Shown here: positions 11,923 to 23,859 of the stretch, in pieces | Layout of the letters: every line of letters begins with the position of its first letter | Numbering within the stretch: position 1 is the first letter of the stretch | DNA from: Aquatica leii | Lineage: Eukaryota; Arthropoda; Insecta; Coleoptera; Lampyridae | Assembly (NCBI GenBank): GCA_035610365.1 | Contig: CM069433.1 | Span: forward strand, 134,434,545 to 134,498,544 | DNA: 64,000 nucleotides | Direction of reading: 5' to 3' | Translations under genes and position numbers: made by a program | The notes under the pieces: generated by a model | Databases searched by the model: none | What the model was told of the DNA's origin: nothing | What the model saw: only the letters and a program-made list of their open reading frames with translations

Positions 11923-12869
11923 TTGAATTTAGATTCAAATTTTTGTTTATTTAGGTCTTCTTTATAAGGCAGGTAATTTTTGCATATTAGGTATCTTATC
12001 AAATAAATATTTTAATAAACTGAAACTATAACTAAGTAATTAATGACGCAACTTAGTAAACTAATTTATACATATGACACTTTGAATGACGATTTATGTC
12101 ATCAACTCACGACATATGCACTTCTTAAGATTGTTTTGTTCTAGAACAGGAGGTTCAACCAATAAAAGAAATAGTGGCAATATCGGCAGTTTTTTTATTT
12201 TACAACTTGCTTAGCTGTAGAAGTAGCAGTCAATGAACTGAATTTATTGTTTTGCTGTACTTCACTTTCTGGCATTATCAAATGTGTTATGACAGACCAT
12301 TTTTTACTGTACCCATTATGTTTTAATGCTTCTTCCCAAAACACTCACTTCTTGCCAGATCGATTCTCGTCCGTTCAATTTTCAGTCTAGGAGTATTTTC
12401 AAATAGAGATCATTCGATTAAGCACATCCTCCTTGGCAAACTATAAACGTTACAATGACTAATTTTGGCATAGTGTTCTGTATCGTAGTCATATTCTTGC
12501 AATCTTTTAATCCATTTTGCAACTTACCTTTCCGGTGTTTTTTTTTGTTGTTTTATAACTTTTGCATTTTGTTGGTTAGTTAATTAATGATTAATGAACT
12601 ACAGTAGTATCACTATCAGAACTACGCAATGTTATTTGTGATGCATAAAAACTTAACTTTGATAAAGTAGAAAAAACAAATGTTACAAAACAGTTAAATA
12701 ATACCGAGAATTCATTAAAAACTATTTCTAATGTGGCTTATATGCGCATTGACATTATTTTAAGATGGTAATATTACCGTTTAGTAAAATTGTGGCGACG
12801 TTCTGTTTACATCAAATTAAGTTTATTCAAAAATTTTACATCGAAAGAGTGATAAGTCAAAGGTTACAT
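11923..12869. other. No clear gene; weak unplaced coding-like traces
   Basis: AT-rich DNA. On the minus strand around 12350-12560 there are short readable runs (such as NGLKDCKNMTTIQN) that may be an eroded element, but I cannot identify it. Confidence 0.35.
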
Positions 12870-13097
12870 CTTTTACGATCTCCAAATCTTACGTTACTAG
12901 GTTTTTATATTTACAGAGATTTAAAGAAACACAGTATATAAGTATTGGCTGTGCACAATTGAAGACTGAGAGCACGCTATTACCGATGCTATGCGAAATA
13001 TTTAGATTGATGAGCTTTGCAATGTTTTTCAAAGCTTGAAGAAAAAAGTTAACGCGTGTATGGAAGCTGAAGAACAACATACTAAATATCGGTTATA
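12870..13097 (+). pseudogene. DUF4817-type transposase, C-terminal remnant
   Basis: The plus strand reads RSPNLTLLGFYIYRDLKKHS, matching the SPDLTPLDFF-WGYLK segment that carries the last catalytic acid in this family; here the motif is already altered. After a gap it reads IEDRERAITDAMRNI and FQSLKKKVNACMEAE, matching the closing helices that end in an ENGGHFE-like tail. Only about 75 codons remain, in two frames. It belongs to the same family as the pieces at 8 kb and 35 kb but lies on the opposite strand. Confidence 0.65.
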
Positions 13098-13155
13098 AAT
13101 TTTAAATAATTGTCGTTCAGGTGTTACTATTTCAAATTATTTACTTAACATTAAT

Positions 13156-13473
13156 TTAGAGGTTATAATTCAAATTTTTCATTTGAAATTTTTGTTTTAC
13201 TTTATACCAATTCAAACAATGTTGGTTGTCTAACATATATGTCACGTGAGATACTGATATTGTACCTTGTATTGCACGTTTTACGAATAGATTATCATAA
13301 TAATATTTAAATTTTTTAAAATATATTTGTACTTCTTTTTTTGCTTCTAATAACAGCTGATGAGCGTGAAAATTTTTTTTTGCGCATTCTTTACATTTTT
13401 TCCCTATGAGGAAGCTCAAAGATTTTCTTGACTCTAAGACTTGATCAGCAAGCGTGAGAGATCTTTCTGGCAC
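13156..13473 (-). CDS. Unrecognised 105-residue open frame
   Basis: The protein starts MPERSLTLADQVLESRKSL, is basic, and has a cysteine pair KKCKEC at residues 25-30. It includes a run rich in F, Y and K and then GTISVSHVTYMLDNQH. It is less repetitive than most chance frames here and may be a piece of an element or an exon, but I do not recognise it. It has no signal peptide or membrane segment and no neighbour that suggests a role. It may be a chance frame. Confidence 0.25.
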   Translation of the reverse strand: MPERSLTLADQVLESRKSLSFLIGKKCKECAKKNFHAHQLLLEAKKEVQIYFKKFKYYYDNLFVKRAIQGTISVSHVTYMLDNQHCLNWYKVKQKFQMKNLNYNL

Positions 13474-14529
13474 TACTGTGTTACGTACTTAAACAACTAT
13501 AATAGGTATTCACAATACGGTTTAAGTTGGGTTTCGTTGAGTTGGACTGACGTACTACTGAACGATTTGGGAAACAATATTTTGCTTATGCAAATTATCA
13601 ACTGGTCAACTTATTCACTTTTACGGTTTAGAGCAGGAAACAAATAACATCACTGGAAATCGTCGTCAAAAGTTATTCTAGTTTATTAACAAATTTAAAG
13701 TTATTACCGAGGTACAAGGATAGGTAGCAAAGTCCTAGCAAAGGTTAAATCATTGGTAATAGACGTAGCAATGGTTTAAGTTTGTAAGTACAGAAAGAAA
13801 CAGAAAGAATATAGCGGTAAATCAAATTCATAAATTACGGTTAATCCAGGTTTCTGATGTAACAAACATTGGAAGTCAAGATTACAAGGTTTTGGTAATC
13901 AAATTTACAATCAACGCTGATATTGAGGTTGATGAAATACTTCTAATCGTCTTATGTAGCGCTTTTTATACTTGACTTTGTTCCGTCAGTCCTAACGGTA
14001 GGCGTGATATTGGTTCATTAACCAATACAACAGGAAACCAACTACCATTGCAATGCAATGTTTGCCAGTAGGCGTATCTACTGGCAAACAGCGTCGAGAA
14101 ACCGAAGGTAATTAACTATTTATATGTGTTTTTTTAATTTACAAACAACCAATGTAAGGAGTATGGCAGTTTATTAAAAAAAATTACTGGCGCTTCCTAG
14201 AAGGTTGTGTATTGCAAGTTCTAGTTAAACTTACAAAACACGATGGTTTTTTAATTATCTGGATAAAGTATACAAAAACTGTTGTATATGTAATTAGGGA
14301 TCGTTAATAAACAAAAGAGTTAATAAATCAAAATTTTAAGTATAAGGAACACCTTACATTAACTGATATTGTTAATTATATTTCTTCTTGACAGGCAACG
14401 TCTGTCTCTCTTTTAAGTAAGAACAAACTTTAAAGTAAAATTTAAACTCTAGTCGGTTGCTTTTCACAAAATACCGTCAAATTTATAACAGTAAAGCAAA
14501 ATTAACAAAACCATGTTGATATTGTGAAA
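13474..14529. other. No gene seen; contains one strong hairpin
   Basis: No coding sequence recognised. The stretch 13480-14010 is less AT-rich than its surroundings and could be an eroded LTR or other element, but no repeat partner was found. Confidence 0.4.
14060..14089. repeat. Perfect 12-bp inverted repeat with 6-base loop
   Basis: GTTTGCCAGTAG and its exact reverse complement flank GCGTAT. It is too short for a gene. It could be the terminal hairpin of a Helitron, but no CTRR end follows within about 15 bases. Confidence 0.8.
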
Positions 14530-15134
14530 TACAGTCGAATTCCTATATAGTGATGTTCAAAATTCCCTTCAAAAACATCATTATATAGAAACTTTATTGT
14601 ATAGAATTTATACTTAAAAAATATGTAAACACAATTTTAAACGTACATAAGAAATACATATTAATTATAAACACTTCCGTTTCGTCATTTTTAACCAACT
14701 TTACACTTAAACAGCTTGAAACGAAAAAATTGCAAATGAAACGTGTTCAATAACATGACAATGCATTTCAAAACTCGAAGGAAATCCTATAATCCTCTAA
14801 ACAATTGATGCATTTATGTCATTTACAAATGTACAGAATTTTTAGTACAATTAGTAATAGCCTTTCTGTATTGTAAATTAAGAAGTCTTATAATCCGCTT
14901 ATCCGTTTAACAATGCGGTATTGTAAAGGTAAAGTAAATTCTACGTGATTCCAAGAAAAATTTAAGTAGTTGGGTAACATTTTCTTTGAAAAAGATCATA
15001 ATATAGAATTTGAACATCATATTTTAGAGGTGTTTTTACACGCGTTTTAACCCGAAGGTGAATATCCTAAAGAAAACATCACTAAATAGAAAAAATCATT
15101 AAATAGGAGTTCATTGAATGGAGGTCCGACTGTA
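14530..15134. mobile_element. Pogo-like MITE
   Basis: TA flanks a 601-bp body whose ends begin CAGTCGAATTCC at the left and, in reverse complement, CAGTCGGACCTCC at the right. Inside each end the word ATAGTGATGTT or TTTAGTGATGTT repeats in inverted order. The CAGTC start and TA target fit pogo/Tigger-type elements. No transposase frame is inside, so it would depend on an autonomous relative. The Tigger-like genes at 50 kb and 59-62 kb show the superfamily is present, though their ends differ. Confidence 0.75.
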
Positions 15135-18100
15135 CTTAATTTAATATTTAACGATTAAAATAAATCCGATAGTATTTTTTTTAAGCAGATATTGTAGATA
15201 TTGGAAGATAATTTTCAAGTTGATTTTCATGATCACTTCACTTAAAAAAATAAAAATAAAATAAAGCATTTAAACTATTAATTAGTCTTAAGATTTTTTA
15301 TATTTTCTTGTATTGCTATTAATGTTTTTTTTTTGTTACAGGTAATTTCTTTTTTTCTGATTTCAAAACGACAAACGTAAGTGGATGTAGAAATAAGAAC
15401 ATAAAGTATTAAGCTATTTTGTATAGGTTATTTTTACAATGAGGGACAATATTATATTGACATTTTTTTTAAATAAAAATTGTTTTTAAAAAACAGTTAT
15501 TATAAGGTAATAACATATATTTTATATATTTTTTTGGCATTTTTGATAGGTGATACCTCTATAAAAATATTCAACCACTCACTGCTTAAAACTAATGAAA
15601 AGTATTATTTTTAACGGCAATAAAACTGTAAAATATATCCATATTATTAACACTTCAATTTAGGTTTTAAGAAAATTAATAACAATAAATTTGGATTTTT
15701 TTTTATTGGAAATGCATTACCATAACTACTCAATTTTAAAATAGATCAAAATTTGCTAAATAAAAAGTTATGGTACGTACTAAACAAAACTGTGACAAGT
15801 ATTAATTTATGCCAACAAAATAATATTATTAGAATAGAATAACGTGCGATAAACAACAAAAACTAAAGATTTTGTTTAGCTGATATAGTAAATTTGTAGA
15901 AGTGGTCGGATAGACAAGACGTCACTGAGTTACGTTTGTTGCAATCAAACTGACCACCATTGTTTCACTTCTCAGCGAAGAGACATTTTCATAGTCTTTG
16001 AGATGTATGTAAGTAAAATAAAATTTATATTACATTCCTACACCTTAAAGATATTTTAAGATTTTATTCAAAAAATAGGAATAATAAGATTTTAGAAACT
16101 CTAAAAGTATACCCTAAGATCGTGTACTAAAATCGGTTATTTATTTTTAATTGTTGAGAAAACATAATTTTTTCTCAAGCCATTTTCATTTCAGGGTTAG
16201 GCTATCGGTATTCCCATTTTGATCTGTTGTCCCTAAGGATGTTGACCCGTACATCCCCTACATACTAGATAGCTAACTAATGAATTAAAGATCGGCGATT
16301 TGTTGGATAGACAAAATATTGTTACCTGATTGGTTAGCTACATTAAAACAACATACAGTAATGGTTACCATCTTGTGGGCATCTCACAAACTATTATTAA
16401 CGGAAACTATAATCTGGATGTGTGACCGTACAACATTTATTTTCTCTTTTTATACTTCAATCAAATTTTTTAATTTAATTTTCTGTAAATGTGTTTTTTA
16501 ATCACTTTTTGCGTTATTGCATATTTTGACGTTAACCGTTTTTATTTTACAGTTACGAATGAAACATTTGCTTGTTTTTAAGAAATTTTTATTTGTTGAT
16601 CAAAGCTGCTTTATGCAGTATTGTACTACTACCTGCTTTAAATATGGTATTTTAGCTTTGCTGAATTTTTTTATAAAACAATATTCTTTAAATACTTTCA
16701 ACTTCTATATCTTTTAATAACTTTCATTATTAATTTGCCAACATTATACTTTTACATTAATCATTGCATTTTATAACAGTATTTGTTTGCATTACAAATT
16801 TAACTAATCGTATTAGTCTTTTTTTGTCTTCCGTTTCTATCTACGAAGTTTATCTTATGAACGCATTACGACTATTGTTTTTCTTACTGTACAAACGTTT
16901 ATACTTAGGATGAAAGGACGCATTACAAAATTAAAACATAATTTATGCAGTAAGTGGTTGAGTTAAAGCAATTACATGTCTATTTGTTCTGTACGTGGGC
17001 CATCATCAGAAAGGAGGGGTTTCTATAGCAACTGGAATCTAAACACTTACCTATGCGTATAATACGTGTAAAAATTGGTGTCTTCATCTTAACGAATCTG
17101 TTTTGGCTTACGATAGTGTTTGTTTAAATATATTGATTATGTTTTTACTGAAGTGGTAATTTTCAAGTTAGTTATGCCCTGCCGAACGAATGCTTTAATA
17201 AATTAATTTTTCATTTATTAAATTTCAATAACTAAATATTCTTGATACTACTTAAAATGTTATATTTACAGCTAATGTTTTATGATTTTTATGCACATAA
17301 ATAACAACATGTAAAATCCATTTTTTTGCTTCGATCTGTTTTTAATATAAAATAACAGCATATAAATCTGTTCTACATAAGCACCACTTCATACATACAC
17401 CCTATAAAAGGGGTATCCATTATGTATACTTTGTACGTAAGATCTTAGCGACACATAATCCACGTTATCTCTATTTCCTCTATTACATTTAGTAAACACT
17501 TGCATAATGTAGGTGTTCCTAATACATACATATTACACGCAAGATTCTTCATTAAAAATTATAATTATTATATTTTATCACTTATTAAAGTAAATAACAA
17601 ATAACTTCTACAATAGAATTTTGCCTCAATGCATCTTTGCACTAGTTAATTAAGGTGCACTTTTTTGTCGCTTTTAATAAATTTAAAAATTACATACGTT
17701 TTTTAAATTTATTAAATTGCGCTTATGTAAACACTTTTACATTAGAAAAACAAAAGACGAATCTGAAGCATCAAAAAAAAAAATATCAAAACGATGAAAA
17801 TTCAAAATGTTTTGTTTTAGGAACGATTTACTATTATTTTTGTTCAAATGTTTTATTCAAGCTTAACTAAAATAAAAGAAAATCAAATTAAAACATTTGT
17901 TTTAGTAAACGCTAAAAAAACTTAAGTTTATTAGAAAATTTGTATGCTTTGTTGTTAAACAATTTACTAAATTAAATTCACACAATTTTATGTGTCTTCA
18001 TGTGCATAAACATGCATACACGCAATTGCATATAATTATTTGTCATTGAAACATAATTATGGCGTGTATATTTTGGTATACTATTATGCTTTACATGTTT

Positions 18101-18676
18101 TATACTATATTGTTAGTTATATTTCATTTTGTACCTATGTTTATGTTAAATATTAATTTTGTTTACTATGCAGAATTATTCAAATTTGAAAGAAAATAAT
18201 GATTTTGGTTGTTATATGATTTAAAAGGTACGTTTAAATTTTAAATAGTAGTTACAATTTGTTTGCTTTGTTCCTACCTAAACAAATTTAACTTACATGT
18301 GCCGGTATCACATATTTGAAAAATTGAGAGTTTGGTTTTCTTTATTGAAGTTTTCGGTTCTGTACGAACATTGTTATTACAACTTTTTACGCTGTGCTTA
18401 AAATTGACGTTAGTTGTTTTTAGAGAATGTTTTGCTCCAATAATGCGTTTTGGTTGATTGATTATTACTAATTTTAATTTAAAATACAACCAAAAGTAAT
18501 TTCATAATGAGGGCGCCAGTATTTTTGTCTAGCAATTCTACCTGCTTGCACAGTTGAGGTGGCGATGTAACTCGTACGATCATTGACTCAAAAACAAAAA
18601 AAAACCCGGTAGGTGACAAAACAAGAATATTCGATAATAAGAATAACAATAAGAACAGCTATACAAAGTACATTAA
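15135..18676. other. No gene seen; long AT-rich stretch
   Basis: Short open frames (16319-16717, 17655-17870, 18274-18489) have low-complexity F/I/K/N-rich translations and no domain. A TATAAAAGG word at 17403 has no gene after it. No element ends were identified. Confidence 0.5.
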
Positions 18677-18985
18677 ATGCCCGAATCCTATCTTGCAGCA
18701 AATTCTTATTTAAGTTACAAAACCAAAAAGTCAGAATTGTTGACGGTGTGGCGACCTAATTTTCTAATTATGGCCAGAAGCTTACGTCATCAAAAACATC
18801 AAAGCCGCGTACGTCCCGCGTATGTATTTTACAACGGTTGGATCTTACGATTTGGAGCAGCTTTACTCGTAAAAACAGAACAAGGTCGACATTTTGAATC
18901 TTTCTATTCAATCAACTTGGTCAACTTATGGGCAGTAAACACGTACGAACAACAGTTTACCATGCACAAGCGAATCGCATGGTAG
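18677..18985 (+). CDS. Unrecognised 102-residue open frame
   Basis: The frame starts MPESYLAANSYLSYKTKK and is basic with moderate complexity. It sits in a less AT-rich stretch (18500-19100), about 1.5 kb upstream of the gypsy fossil on the same strand. It might be part of that element's leader or gag region, but no zinc knuckle or capsid motif is visible. It may equally be a chance frame. Confidence 0.2.
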   Translation: MPESYLAANSYLSYKTKKSELLTVWRPNFLIMARSLRHQKHQSRVRPAYVFYNGWILRFGAALLVKTEQGRHFESFYSINLVNLWAVNTYEQQFTMHKRIAW

Positions 18986-19748
18986 TATTACGAGAATTTT
19001 CTCTTAACTAAAGTGCAGGTGACTAGCTCAGTAAAATTTGGCAAGAGGGTCACAAGTCTCGGTGTGTTAGTCCTACAGTAAGTTTAAAAGATACCAAAAC
19101 GAGTAAATATCATTAAGTACAGATCTGGTTCAAATCTATTGATCAATGAAAGAAACAATTTACAAAACACAGATTTCAACAATAATATATTTTTTCCAAC
19201 AAGAGAATAGAAGTTAAAAAAAAAGTAAAACAATAATAATTAAACAACGATTAGAGATTCGTCGCCAAATACACAGTCTACAATACCTTTTGATCAGGCA
19301 ACACTCCATACACATAATTATATTCAATGCTAACATGCGCTCATATGTGATTAACTCTAATAAAATTTAAATAGTACTGGATCAATTACTTTGTTAACTA
19401 CGCAGTAGCGAAACGAGTCGACAATTGACAATTATAATACTGAATCGCAAAAAAGAAAAAACTATGAGCACGAAAACTTAGCCTAATCGAAAATTCTTCG
19501 CCACAAGTAGCAATGTTAACTACTTTTTTTAGGATTAAAAAGACGAAAGTGTGCGTAGCAATTAAGCTTACGTACGACGGTTATGTTATGTACCAAACTT
19601 TGACTTTGACTGCGTTCAACTGATCGAAGAAATTGACGGATGTCACGCCAACGTACTCAACGACAATAGATAATGTTAAAAATAATTCAAAGTTTGCGAC
19701 TGAAAGCAAAATTAAGTCAGTATGATCTACGTTGTGTTTGCATAAAAT
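18986..19748. other. No gene seen
   Basis: No coding sequence recognised. A weak tRNA-like word cluster at 19019-19080 was considered and not accepted. Confidence 0.4.
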
Positions 19749-19955
19749 AAGTGAATACGCTCAAGGCTAACAACAAGTTATAAAATTAAATAAAAGCAAA
19801 ACTATACGACACTATAAGTACTACGCACAAGGCTGACTGATTGATTCAAAAGTTAAATACAATCAAGGAAAAGCATACGACATGATAAGTAATGTGCATA
19901 AAGCGAACTGATTAATTACAGAAGTAAAGACAATTAAATGATTTTGCGATACTGT
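19749..19955. repeat. Tandem repeat, three diverged units of about 69 bp
   Basis: Units begin near 19749, 19816 and 19887, each with AAGT followed by an ACGC/GTGCAYAARGC-like word, then a GAAGTAAA/AGTTAAATACAAT run and ATACGACA...ATA. Spacing is 67 and 71 bp. Two more units of the same family occur at 39114-39225. Confidence 0.75.
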
Positions 19956-20289
19956 GAGATTTCAGAAAGAGTTGCAAGTCATCTTTCGTCATTCCTGATT
20001 TTATAAATGAGATGAACTCCACAACTTTTATTCCAAATATCTGAAATATCTGTGAACAAAGACCGCGTAGAAACTCGCTAAAAAGTAAAAGGTAACAGAT
20101 AACGAAGTCGCCATTTTAGACTTGTTTTTACACCTGGAAACGTTGCGTAATTAACTAAATTGCTTAATCTGACTAAGACTTTGAATAAGTCTTCCTCAGC
20201 ACATCTGCTAAAAGCTTAATGAAAATAATTATCGAATAAAATTTAGCACAAGAAAACTATTTACATGTAGCGGATCAGCTCTGGTACAA

Positions 20290-20465
20290 CGACGTTCGCA
20301 GCGGTTTGGAAAAGGTAAAAGAATAAAAAATTGACGGTGCTTGCTGGATTGCGCTTATCCCCACCCGTAAAGATGGTAACGATAACGATTAGAATCAGTG
20401 TCGGCGCATAAACCAGTGCAGTCGTGAATTTTAATTTAAAATAATATTTTTGACAAATACAGTTA
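20290..20465. repeat. Dispersed repeat, copy A (partner at 39330-39470)
   Basis: The words CCCACCCGTAAAGATGGTAA and CGTGAATTTTAATTTAAAA here correspond to CCCACCCACAAAGGTCGTAA and CGTGAATTTTAGTTAGCAA at 39.35-39.43 kb, in the same order. Together with the tandem units upstream, this makes a shared block of several hundred bases. It ends where the gypsy RT fossil begins, so it may be that element's leader or LTR. Confidence 0.65.
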
Positions 20466-21130
20466 CGCAGAATGAATCATATCCGTTACCTCGTACCGAC
20501 GCCTTTTTGAATTTGTAGCGATGCCTTTTGGTTTGTCGAACAGTCCTCAAACTCTACAGCGTGTTATGGATGGAGTTTTAGGTCCCGTGCAATTGGATCA
20601 AGCTTTTATTTATCTTAATGATATTATTGTTGTCAATTGTCCTACACCCAAGAATACTACCGAAATAAGACGACTATGTGGTCTTACTGGTTACAATCGT
20701 CGCTTCATCAAACTAAAGGTCAAGTTATTTCGTGGTCTAGTGAAACTGAAAAAGCTTTTCAGGAAATTATTCTTCATATTACATCAGCTCCTGTTCTTGC
20801 GTCTCCAGATTTTAGTCGTAAATTTTTCTTTTAAACTGACGCTAGTGATGTAGCGTTAGGTGCTGTCCTGTTTCAACGTTTGGATGATAATCTCGAACAT
20901 TCAATCTCTTGACATGTAACGGAAGGAGCAATTCGATGTCACGAAAAGCAACAATGGAGCTAAATTTTGTCACACTTAGCATTCGTGTGGCATTGGTGCG
21001 ACGCTTTTCAGTTGTTCGCAGCTTGTATATGGTGAATCTATCCGTCCTCTTAATGAATTTCTTACACAAAGATAAACTAAATTAAGCTCCGACACTGTTA
21101 GTTTTGTTAACCAATTACGACACTTTTACG
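20466..21130 (+). mobile_element. Old Ty3/gypsy pol fossil (RT and RNase H)
   Basis: The plus strand keeps RT signatures (RMPFGLSNSPQTL-like, ATG at 20521) and RNase H signatures (SAPVLASPDFSRKFF followed by TDASDVALGAVLFQ-like), in gypsy order. Only a fraction of pol remains and it is broken in several places, so it is old. It is clearly a different, more decayed copy than the gypsy element at the left edge. The repeat block upstream may belong to the same insertion. No LTR pair could be defined. Confidence 0.75.
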
Positions 21131-21159
21131 ATCTACGCTTAGTAACAGAAACTAAACAT

Positions 21160-21513
21160 TTACAACATTAAACATTTATTTTTAAAAACATGAAAACAAC
21201 TACACGTGACGCTACAAATATAAATAGCATAGCGTAAATTATTCATAGAATAAGATAGTATATAGCTTTTACTAATATAATGTAACCTTATATTCATTAG
21301 AATAAATCCTTCTTGACCAACGAACCCAGTCCGCAAATAGTCTGATGTTGCCAAAGGTACAAATGACCCCAAGAAGGTTTTGTTTAAACAATAAAACACA
21401 TATAACAGAAATTTACAACATAAATTCCGCCGATTATAACTTAATGTACGATTACAATCATCGACCGCTGCTGGAAGTGCTGGGAAGTTACAATTAGAAC
21501 GTACTAACAACAA
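21160..21513 (-). CDS. Unrecognised 117-residue open frame
   Basis: The frame starts MLLVRSNCNFPALPAAVDDC and is rich in C, Y and L with no known motif. The DNA under it has AATAAATG near the far end and directly follows the gypsy fossil. It may be LTR-type regulatory DNA rather than a gene. I consider a real protein unlikely. Confidence 0.2.
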   Translation of the reverse strand: MLLVRSNCNFPALPAAVDDCNRTLSYNRRNLCCKFLLYVFYCLNKTFLGSFVPLATSDYLRTGFVGQEGFILMNIRLHYISKSYILSYSMNNLRYAIYICSVTCSCFHVFKNKCLML

Positions 21514-21739
21514 AAAGTGGTTTATTTAATCCTTGTGACATATATAGATGAGCCTCCAACGTACAGGTAGGGTAGCGCAAACGTATAAGCTACTTATATA
21601 AAATGTTAGGTATTTGACAGAAATAAATAGCACACTCTCAGATTGCACTGCGAGACATAGTGAAGGTGAATTACTAACTTGAGACTTTTTTATGTAATCA
21701 CGTGAAAAGTATGAAAATGAAGCATTGCACGCATTTAAA

Positions 21740-21796
21740 GTATTTTGGAGTTACTCTTGGAGTTAACTGTATTTTGGAGTTACTCTTGGAGTTAAC
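21740..21796. repeat. Perfect tandem duplication, 28-bp unit, 29-bp period
   Basis: The unit GTATTTTGGAGTTACTCTTG plus GGAGTTAAC-type tail occurs at 21740-21767 and again at 21769-21796 without a change, so the duplication is recent. Confidence 0.85.
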
Positions 21797-22575
21797 ATAT
21801 AACAAGCATTGTCTCGATGAACTATTGTTTTAAAAGTTCATGGTGTGCACAATGTTGAGTGCGTGGGCTTTTCGTTATGTTATTCTACATTTGAATATGC
21901 CTGCACAGTTTAGTATTAGTCAACACACAGTAAACATGTCGGTAGACGTGGCTTTAAATAAACGTTGATGACTGATTACTTGTTTTAACTTAGCAATAAA
22001 ATGTATGCCCTGGTTGGGATCGTTCTTTCAGATACAAAATGAGAAATTGAGACAATTTGGAAAGAGAAAAACAGAACAGAACCAAGGTTCTTTATTGTAA
22101 ACAAAAATTTAAATCTGGGAAACGTTTGTTAAACGTAGCTGCAATTTTAAATGTAACAAGTAAAAAGAAAAAAAGGGTTTATGACAAGTACGACTGATCT
22201 AACAGTGCATTGGCCTGCCAGAAGTCTGGCCAGTAATGAGTAATTTACTAACCAAAAGACTGAGGACTAACGTATGCAGATTCAGGCCTAATTTAGTAAG
22301 ATGGATCTGTTTTAGAACAGAAACAAACTACCTAACATCTATACTAACTATCTATATCATTTGTTTACTTGCACTTTAGAAGACCTACTTTTTGCCACAG
22401 ACAATTTAAATTTAAAAGCATTAAATGTTTTTTGGTAATGAAGTGGTTGTTTGTTCTTCTATTTTTGATCAAAGTAACTTAATTTTTTTTTGTTTCTCAT
22501 AAATTTAAAATTACCATACGTATTTAAGCAATATTATTGAAACCGAGCATGCAATAATAGTATATTATATACTAA

Positions 22576-22676
22576 GGTTGATAAGTGTATGATTATAACC
22601 TAAGCGACAGATTATATCGCAAGAAGCAAAGCGTCGAAGGATATAAGTCGCGTAGGCTATAATAATTTTGTCAACC
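22576..22676. repeat. Imperfect palindrome with AAGAAGCAAAGCG centre
   Basis: The left arm starts GGTTGATAAGTGTATGATTA. The right arm, reverse-complemented, starts GGTTGACAAAATTATTATAG and goes on to match ACGCGAC. The centre is CGCAAGAAGCAAAGCG. It resembles in design the palindromes at 42538, 56903 and 57848. Confidence 0.65.
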
Positions 22677-23859
22677 GAGGCCGATATACAATTTTTTCCA
22701 CTACTAGAAATATTAAAATCATTTTACCTGTAATTTAGTCAAATTTAGAATTTAAGATATTAATTTCAAAATAAAAATCAAGTTAGTGTTTTGTTTCGTG
22801 TCACTAGTTAGAGGCATTTCGTTATGTCGTGAACTGTGACCTTGAGTAAAAAATCGGAATTAATATACTAAAAGTCAAAAATTTGACAAGTCTATCTGAA
22901 TTCCAAAAACGTTAGTCTATTTAACAGGCACTCACTTCAATAAAAATTAAAAATAATCAGGTATTTATTTATTAAATAAAAATTAATTTATTTATAATAA
23001 TACCTAAAGACTTATTAACAACAAATACAACCATAAAAGCAAAGATAGGGTTAGAAAAAATGTACCAGCGATGTTTGTAAGACGGATAATAACAATATTT
23101 TGACATATACAGACTACAGCGCCACAGTTCACGAGATCTTGAAAGACGTCTACATAGAATTAATTTTGACGTAATTTGAAATTGTGATTTCCAACACAAA
23201 AATAAACAGATACCGTAAGTTTTTATTGCTCGAGTTATTTAAATTGTTTAAAAACATTATTACTTTAAGCATTGATTATATCGAAAATATATTTAATTTA
23301 ATAATATTCACATTTTATTAAGCGCAAATTTCAAATAACTTACATTTTTAAAATCAAATTAATTTATTTATTGAACGATTTAAATTCTTAAAACAGCATT
23401 AAATAAAATTTCTTGTCCCTGGCAGACAGCTTTATAAATTTTTTTCTTCAAAACTGTTATACAATTATCAGATTATGTAAGTATGTTCATTATTAACCAG
23501 TTGTTAAGAGGGGTTTGCACGCCACGGTATCCATGATTTAAACTAATTCTGAAAAATAGTACCCTAAAAAATGATAGATGGCGGAAGAATAATGTATCAC
23601 AACAAATTGATAAAACTATAGAGATAAAACACGTGCTGTTCATAATTTTTTTAAAGGTTTATTAGATTTGCTTTTTCTACAATCGATATAAAAGTAGGCA
23701 TTTGCGTTTGCATTTGACAATGCAAAAGTCAACTTTCCTGTGGAATGCTGAGGTGTGACAAAATGTACGAAACGCTCGCTACCAAATTAATCAAGTATTT
23801 ACTGTTGAACAAAGTTTTTGTGTCCGTGTACACCTCACAAAATTCCGGATGTTGCTAAA
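22677..23859. other. No gene seen before the Crypton-like remnant
   Basis: AT-rich. The open frame at 22972-23199 has no recognisable motif. The segment from about 23740 may be the eroded N-terminal part of the Crypton-like copy. Confidence 0.4.

Noticed and set aside
17401-17415. TATAAAAGG promoter-like word
   Set aside because: No gene or start region follows, and such words are frequent in AT-rich DNA.
19019-19080. tRNA-like words (TAGCTCAGT and a GTCCTAC end)
   Set aside because: No cloverleaf with a proper T-arm GGTTCGAATCC box could be drawn, so I do not call a tRNA gene or SINE head.
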